This document shows, piece after piece, positions 11,709 to 21,527 of a stretch of 30,984 bases of DNA. The notes below the pieces were generated by a model. It saw nothing but the letters and a program-made list of their open reading frames with translations, had not been told where the DNA came from and searched no databases. Every line of letters starts with the position of its first letter. Position 1 is the stretch's first letter. A program made the translations under genes and the position numbers. Origin of the DNA: a virus; IMG/VR virus record IMGVR_UViG_3300034374_001689, positions 1 through 30,984 of that record. The stretch is one strand, 5' to 3'.

Positions 11709-14645
11709 CTACTGTTCCGCTGAAACCAAACTATCTAAGTATGGGTCTTCTGAGAGCAATTTCCTTCTCGCCGTTGAACGGTATGAATAAATGACGTTAT
11801 TAATTGTTTTTAGCTTGTCTTCTTTAAGTCTTATTTGCTTGTACTCATCGCTCTTAATTAACGCTGCAACGACAGGCAGCATAGTTGAAGATACGTCATA
11901 TCCATCATCTTCAGGCATCCGACCAAAGGAATCCATTGTATTCTGCAATACAAGCCAGCGGTTGTACTGCTTTGCATTTAATTGAACGCCGCTAATTTTT
12001 GTACTATTCATACTTGGTCCGTCGCCAAGCCTCATAATCTCATCATCAACTATTGAAAACTTAACGTCATTGACGCGAATTGGGGACCAGAACTCCCAAC
12101 CATACCCCTTGCCTGTAGTAACCTTGCGACCCCAGAGGCTAAGAACTGGCTCAACCTCATCGCTAAAAAATGGGTTTCTTGCTTTGGCTTTTTGCAAGGC
12201 TGTGTAAAATCCACGAGCAAATGCAGGTAGCCGCGCAGGGTCTTCGCCAAACATTCCGCGCTCGGGAAGCATTCCTGATCTCGCAGTCGGGTCTTGAAGG
12301 CGCTCAATACCAGCAGAAAAAGAAGAGACCGTTGGCAGCATGGAAAGTCCAGCACCAGTAGCCTTTTCAGCAAATAATTCCATTAGAGCACTTACACGTT
12401 CTTCTGGATTCGCCTGATTAATTACGCCTGACAACTGAGACGCGCCTTGAAGGAATGGCATCTCCATGGCGTACTCGCTAATACCAATAGCCGCTGCCAT
12501 TGCCAGCGCTTCTAGTTTGTTCTTGTCCTCTTCATATTGAGCGTAATAAGCAAAATCTGCTGCCATTGCCAACATGCCAGAAAGAGGGTCCAAGCGAGAA
12601 AATGGAATAGATTTGTATGCCCCATCTTCCTGTTTCACGTTTACGGAAAATGGCTGAATGCCTTTCCTAGACATTGCCTGTCTGGCTTGAACATCACTAG
12701 GCCCGGAACCAACAATAAATACATCAGAATCCGGCGTGTTTAGCCCCATTGCCATATATGAAAAAGACCCCATGATGGCAGAGCCAGTTGCAACTTGAGC
12801 AATAGCAAGGTCAGCCTCGCGCCCACCAGCTTTAATTTTTTTGTAAAATTTGGGGTTAGCCAGAACAGCCGGGCTTCTCTTTAGGGCCTCTGCCATGACA
12901 TTGTATGGCGTGCGATAAAATGGAATAAACAACTTTACCAGCGGATGAGTAGCGGCACCCTGCAAGGAACCAAAAATTCCATCAATGTCACCTTGAAATG
13001 TTAATTCACGCGCAGCGTCTTTAGCGCCTTTAATAACGTCCATTGGAGGATTTGAAAGGATTCTAGCGTGTTCTGCTGCCGAAGCTAATTTGGCCTCATC
13101 AATAGTTTTGCCAGCGGCAATCATTTCATCATAGAGATTCGCACTCCTTATAAGAGCTTCTTGGCTAATGGCTGATCGGTATCCGATGCCCTTAAAAAAT
13201 TCATCTTCAGCCATCAAGAAGCGCCCGCCCATACGTGCATAAATACCCATCGTATTTACAAACGCAGCGCCGAAGTTTCCGTTTTTGATTTCCTCTGCGA
13301 TTACGCGCGGATCGCCGGACGTGCCTATGGCGCGCCTGTTCCTAACATCAATCTTGGACACTAAATCACTGGGTTCTTCTGTGACAAATGTTTTCCCAGC
13401 AACTAGAAGTGAATCCATAAATGATTGGCGTATGCCTTCCAATTGGGCAATAGCCTCTCTGGCACGCACTCGATCCGCGCCTCCAATTCCAACGGCTTGA
13501 CGCGCCCTCCCTATGGCTCCAGCAACAGCGGTCTCCAGGGATCGCATTGCTGCAAACATAGAGTTGCCAGCAATGTTCACCATGTGAGTAACGGGAGAAG
13601 TCAGAATACTATTAATCCAAACCTCAATAATTGCGTCCGCTCCCTTAGCCAGCAATGATTGTTGAACAAACTTGGAGCGGCTTGCCTTGGGTAGAGCGAG
13701 GTACAACTCCCCTATGTATTCAAACTGCTTTTCGCCTTCTAAGCCAAAAAGATTAATTAGTTGCTCCGCCCTCACACTAGGGTCGCCAACGCCCATTCCC
13801 TTCTGCGCCTCTTTCAGCGCATAAAGCGTCCGACCCGCTTCTGACCCAGCACCAGAAATGTTGGCATATAAAACGGCCTCAACCGTCATAAGCTGCTTTG
13901 CCTTTGCATAGGCTACCTCACGTCTAGCATGATCGTTTATTGTGCGCGCAGACAGGAATGCCTGTCTTGTCGCCTCAGACGTTTGCATAGCAGCCAGCAT
14001 ACCTGCCAAAACTTTTTCGGCCACTTCTCCGCTACCGGGCGCTCTAGCAAGCCACTCCCCCACGACATTATCCATGCCTTGCTGCTCAGCCATAGACATA
14101 AGACTTTCAAAGTTTAATGTCCCTCGACGCGCCTGCTCAAATAATTCTGCATTAGCGTCTTTAAGTCTGGCAAGGTAAGCGGCTAAATCGTCTTCCCCAA
14201 TGCCTTCAGCTATTGCGGGGAAGTTAATGCCCTTGGTGTATTCTCCACCCAAGGCATCATTAATAGCCCTAATCTCTTCATCAGATGCTTGGCGGACGAC
14301 AGTCACGCCGCCAACTTGTTGAACTGGCTCTTCGCCTAGTTTGGGGAGAAGTCTTTCTTCTGCTTGGCGTATCCTTTTTGTGGCGGCAGCGCCAATCTTT
14401 TCTACAACGTCGCCAATGCCAGCAACTTGTATAGGCTCAAAATCATCAACCGGAACGATATCTTCCGTTGGATCAAGAATAGACTTTGGCTGTTCTTCTT
14501 CTAGGGCCAAGTCAACATCTGGAACATCAATTTCAATGCCAAGCTGCTGCTCATCACCAGTAGCGCTGGGACTAGTTATGCTTGGCTGATTGGCCTCTGC
14601 CGCCATTTCATCTATTGAGGCGCTTATGTCTTTCGTCCTAGCCAC
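11709..14645 (-). CDS. Large internal virion protein (978 aa), T7 gp16-like position
   Basis: This is the longest gene of the window. By order and size it is an ejected internal (core) protein of the podovirus virion. The acidic N-terminal 70 residues look disordered. The rest is mostly helical. At 348-361, LTSPVTHMVNIAGN is a motif I associate with large internal proteins of this kind. Several hydrophobic segments (for example IAQVATGSAIMGSFSYMAMGL) suggest membrane interaction during DNA ejection. I see no lytic transglycosylase motif such as T7 gp16 carries, so the wall-degrading function may be elsewhere or absent. The start at 14645 is 2 bases after the upstream stop. Confidence 0.8.
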   Translation of the reverse strand: MARTKDISASIDEMAAEANQPSITSPSATGDEQQLGIEIDVPDVDLALEEEQPKSILDPTEDIVPVDDFEPIQVAGIGDVVEKIGAAATKRIRQAEERLLPKLGEEPVQQVGGVTVVRQASDEEIRAINDALGGEYTKGINFPAIAEGIGEDDLAAYLARLKDANAELFEQARRGTLNFESLMSMAEQQGMDNVVGEWLARAPGSGEVAEKVLAGMLAAMQTSEATRQAFLSARTINDHARREVAYAKAKQLMTVEAVLYANISGAGSEAGRTLYALKEAQKGMGVGDPSVRAEQLINLFGLEGEKQFEYIGELYLALPKASRSKFVQQSLLAKGADAIIEVWINSILTSPVTHMVNIAGNSMFAAMRSLETAVAGAIGRARQAVGIGGADRVRAREAIAQLEGIRQSFMDSLLVAGKTFVTEEPSDLVSKIDVRNRRAIGTSGDPRVIAEEIKNGNFGAAFVNTMGIYARMGGRFLMAEDEFFKGIGYRSAISQEALIRSANLYDEMIAAGKTIDEAKLASAAEHARILSNPPMDVIKGAKDAARELTFQGDIDGIFGSLQGAATHPLVKLFIPFYRTPYNVMAEALKRSPAVLANPKFYKKIKAGGREADLAIAQVATGSAIMGSFSYMAMGLNTPDSDVFIVGSGPSDVQARQAMSRKGIQPFSVNVKQEDGAYKSIPFSRLDPLSGMLAMAADFAYYAQYEEDKNKLEALAMAAAIGISEYAMEMPFLQGASQLSGVINQANPEERVSALMELFAEKATGAGLSMLPTVSSFSAGIERLQDPTARSGMLPERGMFGEDPARLPAFARGFYTALQKAKARNPFFSDEVEPVLSLWGRKVTTGKGYGWEFWSPIRVNDVKFSIVDDEIMRLGDGPSMNSTKISGVQLNAKQYNRWLVLQNTMDSFGRMPEDDGYDVSSTMLPVVAALIKSDEYKQIRLKEDKLKTINNVIYSYRSTARRKLLSEDPYLDSLVSAEQ

Positions 14646-14647
14646 TT

Positions 14648-15211
14648 TTATTCTCCACCTTTAAGCGCCGCTTTTGCGGGCGCTTTTTTGACAGCCTTGG
14701 AAATAACCTTGCCGCCCTTAGCGGCGGCGGCTACACCAGGAATAGCAGACAGCGCAGCCCCTGCCGATCCAATAGCAGTCTCCAAGGGATCATCACTGGC
14801 GAGTCCTCTCTCTACTTGACGCAGCCCTTCTTCCACGCCCATGCCAGCCAAATCAGTTGCCCCTATTAAATCAAACAAACCAATACCTAACCCGCTCAAA
14901 GGGTTTTCAACACCCATTAATTTTTCCGAAACGTCGCGCGCACGTTTAGGATCAACATCTAATTCATCTGCCAAAAAATCACTAATTAATGCGCGGGCTT
15001 TTTCACGCATTGTTGGATCATAAGAGCGCAATTCTGCTTGAGGCTTGCTTGGATCAAGACCCATTTCAATAAGATTACTTTGCTGCTCTCTCGTAAGACT
15101 TGGCAATGGACTTATAGTAACCATGCCGTCATCATCGTATTTCATTTCGAGCGCAGCGTCAGTGTTTGAAAAGTCGTAAGCCTTGCGCCACTCTTCAACT
15201 AAAGATGACAT
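14648..15211 (-). CDS. Putative internal virion protein (187 aa)
   Basis: This lies between two large internal-protein genes with 2-base gaps and no separate leader, so it is very likely part of the same virion core set. The N-terminal half is acidic and helical (SLTREQQSNLIEMGLDPSKPQ, TMREKARALISDFLADELDVDPKRARDVSEKL). The C-terminal half has Gly/Ala-rich hydrophobic stretches (GLGIGLFDLIGATDLAGMG, AIGSAGAALSAIPGVAAAAKGGK), and the end is Lys-rich (KAVKKAPAKAALKGG). The helix plus hydrophobic layout suits a membrane-inserting ejection protein. No family is recognised. Confidence 0.7.
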   Translation of the reverse strand: MSSLVEEWRKAYDFSNTDAALEMKYDDDGMVTISPLPSLTREQQSNLIEMGLDPSKPQAELRSYDPTMREKARALISDFLADELDVDPKRARDVSEKLMGVENPLSGLGIGLFDLIGATDLAGMGVEEGLRQVERGLASDDPLETAIGSAGAALSAIPGVAAAAKGGKVISKAVKKAPAKAALKGGE

Positions 15212-15213
15212 TA

Positions 15214-16908
15214 TTATCGGACCCCCATTGATTTTAGAGCCTCATTAAATAATTTAATGTTATGCTGTTGAGCAAACTCCGAATCATCCGCCACACGTTC
15301 ATTCATCAAGTCGCGTAATTTAGCGGCGGTTGCATCAGACGGTGCGTTAAGAGCTTTTCTTAAATCCTCAATTGCAGATTTATAATCCGCTGAATCTTTA
15401 TTTTCTAATCCTAATTGCTCATTAGCTAATCTTTTCGCCTCAGAGATAACGTCAAAATCAGGCTCTGTGCGCTTCCTGTCTAATAGCTGATTCTCAATCC
15501 CCCCAATGATCTTGTCTCTTTTCCTCTGCTCTGCGCCAGGCACAACGATTGATTTGTCTGGATAACCAAGAATGTTCTTAACAACTTTCATTGCCTCGCG
15601 GAAACGCTCGTCTCTCGTTTGAGTTAATTTGTTAAGGTAATTTCTATAAGTGCTTATAGATAACTCACCATTCTTCAAGGCTTCTGAGACATCTTTGAAT
15701 CTCAATTCGCCGTTGTATTGCAAATTATCTAAACGCACTATTGCATCTGAACTATCTTCAGCGCCCTTAGTATAAATATCTGACTTCAACTCATTGTATA
15801 ATGGAGGGTTAAGAGTTTTAAGCGGCTCAATAATCTTTTCTTGAAGGTCAGGGTTGCCAATAGCGTCCGTAAATTCAACCAAGATTTCATCAGAACGATT
15901 TGACTTTCTTCTTTCATCCGCACGATCAAGCGCCGCGTCGCGAGAAAGCATATCGGTGAGAGCGTCATTCGCAGCCTCAAAAGCATCGCGTCTTTGCCCA
16001 TCATCCATATTGCCATAAATATCTTGAACATGCGGATCATCAAAAGTGCCAGCGCGCATTTCGTAAAAGCGGCGCACCGGATTCTGCGAAACGTAATCAA
16101 CTACTTCCCCGACAAGAAGTTCATTAACCTTATTGTCAAACTCTTTTAATTTTTGATTGACCAGCGTCTTGTCACCTACAGCCATGCCAAACTTAATAAT
16201 ATTATTACGTTCATGCTGTATTCGCATCTGTATGCTAGTAAATTCACCGGTTTGCTCATTAATAACAGAACCAGCATCAATTGCATCTTGAATGCTGCTT
16301 TGAACAATTTGATCCATGCCCGCAAGAGCCGCAACTTCCTGCCGGTCTTTTGCTTTAGCCTGTAACTTTCCAGCGTGAGAAACTAAAGCGGAGTTTGCGA
16401 CAGCCGCAACTGACGCCTTGAATTTATTGGCGATTAAGGGGTCAATCTCTTTTAGATTTTCCCCATATCCATCAATAACAGCATCTAGCTGATCTCTAAA
16501 TTCTGGCATAGAAAGATCAGAATTAGACGCCTCAATCTTTAGCTGCGCAATAATATTTCTGGCTTCAATTTCAGTGTTGTCTGAAATCATTTGCAGCGCC
16601 GCTTTTCTAGCTGCTTGCCCGTATGTTGTGAACCTATCCCCAGGCACCAAATCAAGAACGTCACGACCTTCTGATTTTGCTAATTCAATTTGCTCCATTG
16701 TGGGGGCATTTTCTGCCCCATAGCGAATACCCTCCTCTGCCGCAAACTCACCCGCTTTTGCAAAAGCAAATTGAGACATCTTGTCCAATGCCGCAGCAAG
16801 TTGCTGCGTGCCGCGCGCCTCGATTTGCGCCGCCTGAGTAAAATCAACAGACGGAACAGACGCAATGCTTACGCCAAGAGGTCGGTAACGTGGAAGTCTT
16901 TCAGCCAT
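15214..16908 (-). CDS. Internal virion protein, T7 gp15-like position (564 aa)
   Basis: The protein is predominantly helical and highly charged from end to end. It has a typical opening (MAERLPRYRPLGVSIASVPSVDFTQAAQIEARGTQQLAAALDKMSQFAFAKAGEFAAEEGIRYG) followed by long alpha segments. This is the usual appearance of the middle internal virion protein of podoviruses, which forms the trans-periplasmic tube on ejection. No catalytic motif is visible. The gene order (gp12-like, 207-aa, 564-aa, 187-aa, 978-aa) parallels T7 gp12-14-15-16 with one extra gene. The role is inferred from order, size and composition. Confidence 0.78.
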   Translation of the reverse strand: MAERLPRYRPLGVSIASVPSVDFTQAAQIEARGTQQLAAALDKMSQFAFAKAGEFAAEEGIRYGAENAPTMEQIELAKSEGRDVLDLVPGDRFTTYGQAARKAALQMISDNTEIEARNIIAQLKIEASNSDLSMPEFRDQLDAVIDGYGENLKEIDPLIANKFKASVAAVANSALVSHAGKLQAKAKDRQEVAALAGMDQIVQSSIQDAIDAGSVINEQTGEFTSIQMRIQHERNNIIKFGMAVGDKTLVNQKLKEFDNKVNELLVGEVVDYVSQNPVRRFYEMRAGTFDDPHVQDIYGNMDDGQRRDAFEAANDALTDMLSRDAALDRADERRKSNRSDEILVEFTDAIGNPDLQEKIIEPLKTLNPPLYNELKSDIYTKGAEDSSDAIVRLDNLQYNGELRFKDVSEALKNGELSISTYRNYLNKLTQTRDERFREAMKVVKNILGYPDKSIVVPGAEQRKRDKIIGGIENQLLDRKRTEPDFDVISEAKRLANEQLGLENKDSADYKSAIEDLRKALNAPSDATAAKLRDLMNERVADDSEFAQQHNIKLFNEALKSMGVR

Positions 16909-16911
16909 TGC

Positions 16912-17535
16912 TTATGTTCCGATCAACCCACCGGGTAGCCGTGTTCCGTAGTTAAGGCCAGAGCCAAAGAAAGACCCCGGAGGCGCTGCACCAAATGAAC
17001 CCGGCACATTCATGCCAAACGAAGAACCTCCACCCCCTGCTCCAGCGCCTGCTCCAGCGCCTGCCCCAGCACCGCCAAAGCCAGGCCCGCCAAGTGCAGC
17101 ATAGCTAAATGCAGCTTTACCAAGAGACATAATGAAGGCACCCCTGGCGGCAGACATCGTCGCTTTAGCTGCGGCCTCTAATTGCTGCGCCCGCATTTCA
17201 CCTGTTCGCTCAGCAATTAAGCGGTTGTCTTCAGCGGCATACGTTTCAAGCGCACCCCTGGCAAGAGCATATTGCTGCAAATTTCCGGCGCTGCCAGAAT
17301 AAGGGTCAACGCTTCCAGCAGCCCCGCGCGCGCTGATTGCTGCTTGGGTGCGAAGGATGTTATCAAGCACGGCCACGCCCTGTTCTTTGTACTTAAGAGC
17401 CTCGCCGCGAGCCTGAGTCCTAGCTTGCGTGGCTTGATCCGCGTATCCCGCAGCCTGCTGCCTGCCAGCCTTTAAGCCCATAACGCCCCCGCCGATCTGC
17501 AAGCCAGCCGCGATAAATGGTAATGCTGCTGCCAT
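16912..17535 (-). CDS. Internal virion protein, T7 gp14-like position (207 aa)
   Basis: The N-terminus is a hydrophobic Gly-rich helix (MAAALPFIAAGLQIGGGVMGLKAG). A long Ala/Gln/Arg helix follows (RQQAAGYADQATQARTQARGEALKYKEQGVAVLDNILRTQAAISARGAAGSVDPYSGS). A second hydrophobic helix (AARGAFIMSLGKAAFSYAALGG) comes next, then a low-complexity Gly-Ala tract (GAGAGAGAGAGGGG, about 150-170) and a Gly/Pro-rich tail. This matches the small ejection protein that forms the outer-membrane pore. The GAGA tract comes from tandem imperfect CCAGCGCCTGCT-type repeats at about 17040-17075. Confidence 0.78.
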   Translation of the reverse strand: MAAALPFIAAGLQIGGGVMGLKAGRQQAAGYADQATQARTQARGEALKYKEQGVAVLDNILRTQAAISARGAAGSVDPYSGSAGNLQQYALARGALETYAAEDNRLIAERTGEMRAQQLEAAAKATMSAARGAFIMSLGKAAFSYAALGGPGFGGAGAGAGAGAGAGGGGSSFGMNVPGSFGAAPPGSFFGSGLNYGTRLPGGLIGT

Positions 17536-17536
17536 T

Positions 17537-19744
17537 TTACTGTCCTATGCTCACCTTGTAATCAATGCCCAATAAAGTCATTTTAAGGGGCACTGACTGA
17601 CCAATCGTTATTTGCCCATCATAGCTGTAACCAAGAATGCCATGAAGTGTTTTGATGCCCGTATATTCAGCAACATCATCATCCAATATTCCTGTGCCAA
17701 ATTGCCTAAATGGCACTTCCTTCCCATTAATTGTCATTGCTTGCGTCTCAAACAATTCTGCGTTGACTTCAAATATACGCTTTTTAAACCCTTTTAGCGA
17801 CCCACTAGGTAGGCGCGGCTCAAAAGGAAGCGTCTTGACTACAGGAGTAAAGTTCAAGCCCACCTGATAACTGGAAGTAGCAGTGCTCGCAAATGTAATA
17901 GTAAATGGACTAGATGGAACGACCTGATCTGGCTCAATTACACCGTCCCGAATAATCTTAACGGTTTCGGCCTCAAGGTGATCCATGGTGACAGACGATG
18001 CAGCGCCACCTGTTTTTGCACTATCCAGCAAAGTATCCTTGTCAAAAACCTCTACATAATAGGCGTCAGATGAATTTACAGCTCTTTTAACGACCGTATA
18101 AATGTCATCGACATCAACGCCAATATTTACAAACTCTCCATCAGTCGTCCATTCTGAAGGCGCAATGACGTTTTGAGAACGCAACAAAGTATAGCAGGCA
18201 ATGGAACCATCATCGCCATTAACGATTAAAAGCCTGTCGCCTTCATCAGTAGATGTTGAAACACGAACCGCCATTTCTTCTGGCGATTTCAATAGGTGAG
18301 ATGACAGCAAAGAAATCTTTGCAGATGTATACGCATTAACAGTATCACTAAAGATAAACTCTTGTAGCGCCTTGCCTTGCCTTTGCACAAAAAGAGACGC
18401 GCCATCGACGTTTTGAACGCGCATGCCCGGCTTCATGCCAAACGCAGTTTGCTGCTTAACAATTAAATTAGAAGGAGTGATTGGCTCATCCAATGCTTGA
18501 GGCACATAAAATTCGCCGCCAGTTGTAAAAATCTGCAAGTGCCTACCCGAAAATAGGTCAACAATTGCATTGAACGTGCCTGTGTCTAGGGTCGCTGAAA
18601 CAGCAGCGTCGTCAAGTGACTCGCCGGGATTAAAGTTAAAAAAGTCAGCAACCCTTGACCCCCAAATCGTAGAGGGTCGCTGCTTTGATCCACCGAAGAA
18701 AAGACGACCTTCGTGAAAAGTTACGCTTCGCGGCCATCCGCGAGTCGATGACCACACGTCTTCATAGCCATGCTCACTGAACCATTTCCCGGATGCAATG
18801 GCAGAATTATCAAAGAAAGGAATTTCAACATATGCTTTTACAGAGGTATCGCTGACGTACTCGGTAATCCGCGCTCGACCGAATCCATCTTCCTTTTCAA
18901 TGTACTCACCTACAGCCGCCGCCTTAAAAGCCTTAACATCGTAGTTTGATGTAGCATCCGGCGCGGTATCCCAGTCTGGATATACTGTGGCAATCTTGGT
19001 TGATGCCACATAATCTTCAATGTGGCGCGTTTGCCCTGCGCCAGTTCCAGAAGTGATTTCAACGAACATGCCGTTTGGCTGGTCATCTGACGTAAAACTA
19101 GAAGCAGCCTTCAATGTAATCGTGCTTGATGTCCCGGCTTGCGCCCCTCCATTATCAGACGTGACAGAAGAAGCCGTAATCGTGATGTTGCCGCTGGTAG
19201 CACTTGGAGTAATTGTAAATGTCGGATTATGCCGATCTATCACAAAAGCATATTGAGGTATGTAATCCAAAGAAATGGTGCTGGCGGTCCAACTTGAATC
19301 CGTCGCGCCGCGCACAATTTTCAACGGCTCTAAATCTTCATGGACAACGATAACCGTGTCTGCGCTTTGAACCCAATTCATCTCTGGCAAGATGGATGAC
19401 GTTAGGGCAGCTATGCTAAGGTAATCATTACCACTGCCATTAATATCAGTTACAAGGGCGCGATTTTTAAAAACATACATACGCCCAGGGGTAAAGACCA
19501 ACATATAGCTGTCTGTGACGCTAAACTCAAAATGCACCATGCGAACAGCATCAGCAGCGCCCGAATCCAATTCGGCAACAAACAATGTTCCATCACGTCT
19601 ATTCGCCCCGCCTTGAGGCTGTATGCTTACGTTTTGTGCCGTAGTTAACCCAGATTTATATTGCGCAATATCAGTACGCGCACGCAGCTTGGGGTCTAGC
19701 TCCCCAGACGTAAAGTCATTCTGGATTTGAATGATCCGGCTCAT
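17537..19744 (-). CDS. Tail tubular protein B-like nozzle protein (735 aa)
   Basis: The opening MSRIIQIQNDFTSGELDPKLRARTDIAQYKSGLTTAQNVSIQPQGGANRRDGTLFVAEL is a strong signature of the podovirus tail-nozzle / tail tubular protein B group (T7 gp12 equivalent). It is followed by a large beta-rich body, including PRSVTFHEGRLFFGGSKQRPSTIWGSRVADFFNF, which is also typical. The protein forms the distal tail tube through which DNA leaves. The start overlaps the stop of the tubular A gene (ATGA at 19741-19744), which gives 1:1 order and coupling. Confidence 0.9.
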   Translation of the reverse strand: MSRIIQIQNDFTSGELDPKLRARTDIAQYKSGLTTAQNVSIQPQGGANRRDGTLFVAELDSGAADAVRMVHFEFSVTDSYMLVFTPGRMYVFKNRALVTDINGSGNDYLSIAALTSSILPEMNWVQSADTVIVVHEDLEPLKIVRGATDSSWTASTISLDYIPQYAFVIDRHNPTFTITPSATSGNITITASSVTSDNGGAQAGTSSTITLKAASSFTSDDQPNGMFVEITSGTGAGQTRHIEDYVASTKIATVYPDWDTAPDATSNYDVKAFKAAAVGEYIEKEDGFGRARITEYVSDTSVKAYVEIPFFDNSAIASGKWFSEHGYEDVWSSTRGWPRSVTFHEGRLFFGGSKQRPSTIWGSRVADFFNFNPGESLDDAAVSATLDTGTFNAIVDLFSGRHLQIFTTGGEFYVPQALDEPITPSNLIVKQQTAFGMKPGMRVQNVDGASLFVQRQGKALQEFIFSDTVNAYTSAKISLLSSHLLKSPEEMAVRVSTSTDEGDRLLIVNGDDGSIACYTLLRSQNVIAPSEWTTDGEFVNIGVDVDDIYTVVKRAVNSSDAYYVEVFDKDTLLDSAKTGGAASSVTMDHLEAETVKIIRDGVIEPDQVVPSSPFTITFASTATSSYQVGLNFTPVVKTLPFEPRLPSGSLKGFKKRIFEVNAELFETQAMTINGKEVPFRQFGTGILDDDVAEYTGIKTLHGILGYSYDGQITIGQSVPLKMTLLGIDYKVSIGQ

Positions 19745-20355
19745 CCACGGATGTCCGTTAACGGAAACTCCTGGATGTTTTGCGGCGGTCGATCACGACC
19801 ATCAATATTCATAGAAACACGCATCAGACCGCCACGCATATTTTCGGACAAAACACCGTAGGCAAGGCGATGGTAGTAATCGCCTTTTGTGATCTGATCG
19901 GTAATAGGTTCAGCAAATGCTGCCGCCAAAGCGTGTTTTAACAAATTAACAAAATAAGGCGGGAAAGCCGACGGCTCTGGACGGAATTGATAATCAACCC
20001 ACACAGTCTCAAGATTCGTATAAAGACCAGCACTGTAAATCTCAAAGTCGCGACGGGTCATCGCTCCAACCGCGCTCGTTTCAAATACGGCCATAGGGTT
20101 GCCAAGCATATCACCCGGCAGAGGATAAATGTATTTCCATTCGTTTTGAGGCTCATCAACAGAGCGCGCAAGCTGAACTTTCTTTAAAGTCCAACTGTAT
20201 TGATACGACATCAAAAGAGTGTCGCGAATGTCATCATAGAGGCGGTCAGCAACCTGAGCCTCATCTGTACCCTCGCTAAAACTAGAAAGGGGGTTGGCCC
20301 CCAGCATAATAAGCGCATCAGAACAGATTGTTAATTTAGTGTCGCCAGCCGCCAT
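19741..20355 (-). CDS. Tail tubular protein A-like adaptor (204 aa)
   Basis: The opening TKLTICSDALIMLGANPLSSFSEGTDEAQVADRLYDDIRDTLLMSYQYSWTLKKVQLAR is the standard signature of gp11-type tail tubular protein A / head-tail adaptor. It is helical, with WKYIYPLPGDMLGNPMAVFE and FEIYSAGLYTNLETVWVDYQFRPE following. It binds the portal below the head and anchors the nozzle. The ribosome binding site TGGAGG lies just after the perfect hairpin at 20371-20400, so that RNA hairpin is part of its leader. Confidence 0.92.
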   Translation of the reverse strand: MAAGDTKLTICSDALIMLGANPLSSFSEGTDEAQVADRLYDDIRDTLLMSYQYSWTLKKVQLARSVDEPQNEWKYIYPLPGDMLGNPMAVFETSAVGAMTRRDFEIYSAGLYTNLETVWVDYQFRPEPSAFPPYFVNLLKHALAAAFAEPITDQITKGDYYHRLAYGVLSENMRGGLMRVSMNIDGRDRPPQNIQEFPLTDIRG

Positions 20356-20370
20356 TAAAACCTCCAGATA

Positions 20371-20400
20371 TATTGGGGCGGGTTTTTACCCGCCCCAATA
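20371..20400 (-). terminator. Perfect 12-bp hairpin between head and tail genes
   Basis: TATTGGGGCGGG (20371-20382) and CCCGCCCCAATA (20389-20400) form a perfect 12-bp stem around a 6-base loop. It starts 3 bases after the stop of the small head protein in the direction of transcription. No clear U-tract follows on the minus strand (the next bases are TATCTGG), so it is a leaky terminator or an RNA-stability/processing element that lowers tail-gene expression relative to capsid. Confidence 0.6.
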
Positions 20401-20403
20401 TTA

Positions 20404-20682
20404 TTAGTCGGAGTCCGTGTTCGCCAGCGTCGTGCCATCGTTCACGTCAACAGCCCCACCGGAGTTGCTCAAGACATAAACGAGAGTGGCAACAGCAGTC
20501 GAACCCGTCGAGGTTACGCAATAAATCAAGTCGCCAACCTCTAGGGTGTCGGACAGGTCATTGAAATAACCAGCAGTGTTCACGTCCGCAATTGCGTCAG
20601 TGGTTTTGTAGGCATAGATGCCTGGCGCGTTGCCGCGCTTAGCAGCCGAAACAGTCGTCAGACCAGCAGAGTCAAAAGCCAT
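20404..20682 (-). CDS. Small head protein, likely decoration (92 aa)
   Basis: The sequence AKRGNAPGIYAYKTTDAIADVNTAGYFNDLSDTLEVGDLIYCVTSTGSTAVATLVYVLSNSGGAVDV matches a small beta-rich family I repeatedly see next to the major capsid gene of short-tailed and other phages. Decoration or head-fibre is the likely role, but I cannot confirm it. The gene lies 11 bases downstream of the capsid stop, with an AGGAGAAAGATC ribosome binding site, and ends at the strong hairpin. Capsid and this gene thus share one high-expression segment. Confidence 0.75.
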   Translation of the reverse strand: MAFDSAGLTTVSAAKRGNAPGIYAYKTTDAIADVNTAGYFNDLSDTLEVGDLIYCVTSTGSTAVATLVYVLSNSGGAVDVNDGTTLANTDSD

Positions 20683-20693
20683 GATCTTTCTCC

Positions 20694-21527
20694 TTACTCA
20701 GTGCTGCTGATTTTAACGATACCTTCGTCGTCAATCGCAATGGCTCCAGCGGAGAACATTGACGAAACGAGGAAGGACGTTTTCTCAGGCACGTAGTTGA
20801 TTTCAGACTTCTGGCTCATGCTAATGCCAAGGCCAACCGCATCACGGTGGAAGGCAAAGCTGGTGCGCGTGGACGGAAGCGGCAGACCGCCTTCGTCACG
20901 ATCACCAAGCATGATGAACTTAAAGCCCAAGAAGGTGTCGATTTCACCCTGGCTAAGAGCCTTCACGGTAGCGAAATCGCTGCTGGTGAGTTCCGTCTCA
21001 TCCAGAAGGGCCGACAAACCATTGGCGTGAATAAGCATGCAGCGGCCTTCAGCCGGGACATTGTTCGCGTCCAGGGACTTTTTCGCTGCAAGCAATTTAG
21101 CCAGGTTAAGGTTGGTGCCAGAGCCACCAATATCCGTGCCAACGGTGGACGGAGAAGAAGCGGCATTCAGCGCGTCAATGACAAGCTGATCCATCCGGCG
21201 ACCAATAGCGTTACCAACGACCTGCACCAACTCACGGCGCTCATCGAAATTAACTTTCGCCTGATGAAAGATGTCGCTGTATTCAGCGGCAATGTAGTCG
21301 CTCATGGTGGCCGAAACCTGCGAGTAGGTCACGTTGAGCGGGGTAACATCCGTTTGCGGGACGCGAACGGTAGCGACGCCTTTCCCAATTTTCGGGAATT
21401 TGACGACAGAACCTTCGACGTTGTTGCGTTCGCGGGTAACGCCAGCAAGTTTACGCGCACCTTGGTAAGCCTGCTTGACTTCCGCGTCGAACAACTGAAC
21501 GAAGGCGTTGGTGATGCCTTGAGCCAT
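20694..21527 (-). CDS. Major capsid protein (277 aa)
   Basis: The sequence AQGITNAFVQLFDAEVKQAYQGARKLAGVTRERNNVEGSVVKFPKIGKGVATVRVPQTDVTPLN, followed by SDIFHQAKVNFDERRELVQVVGNAIGRRMDQLVIDAL, is typical of capsid proteins of this phage type (HK97 fold expected). The C-terminal FAFHRDAVGLGISMSQKSEINYVPEKTSFLVSSMFSAGAIAIDDEGIVKI is the P-domain end. The ATG at 21527 is 7 bases after AAGGAG. A GTG at 21530 is an alternative. A promoter and a long leader of about 125 bases precede it. The neighbours are the scaffold upstream and a small head protein downstream. Confidence 0.9.
   Translation of the reverse strand: MAQGITNAFVQLFDAEVKQAYQGARKLAGVTRERNNVEGSVVKFPKIGKGVATVRVPQTDVTPLNVTYSQVSATMSDYIAAEYSDIFHQAKVNFDERRELVQVVGNAIGRRMDQLVIDALNAASSPSTVGTDIGGSGTNLNLAKLLAAKKSLDANNVPAEGRCMLIHANGLSALLDETELTSSDFATVKALSQGEIDTFLGFKFIMLGDRDEGGLPLPSTRTSFAFHRDAVGLGISMSQKSEINYVPEKTSFLVSSMFSAGAIAIDDEGIVKISSTE

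Noticed and set aside
17030-17080. Tandem repeats that might be a regulatory or CRISPR-like array
   Set aside because: They encode the Gly-Ala tract of the small internal virion protein. The units are short, in frame and without spacers.
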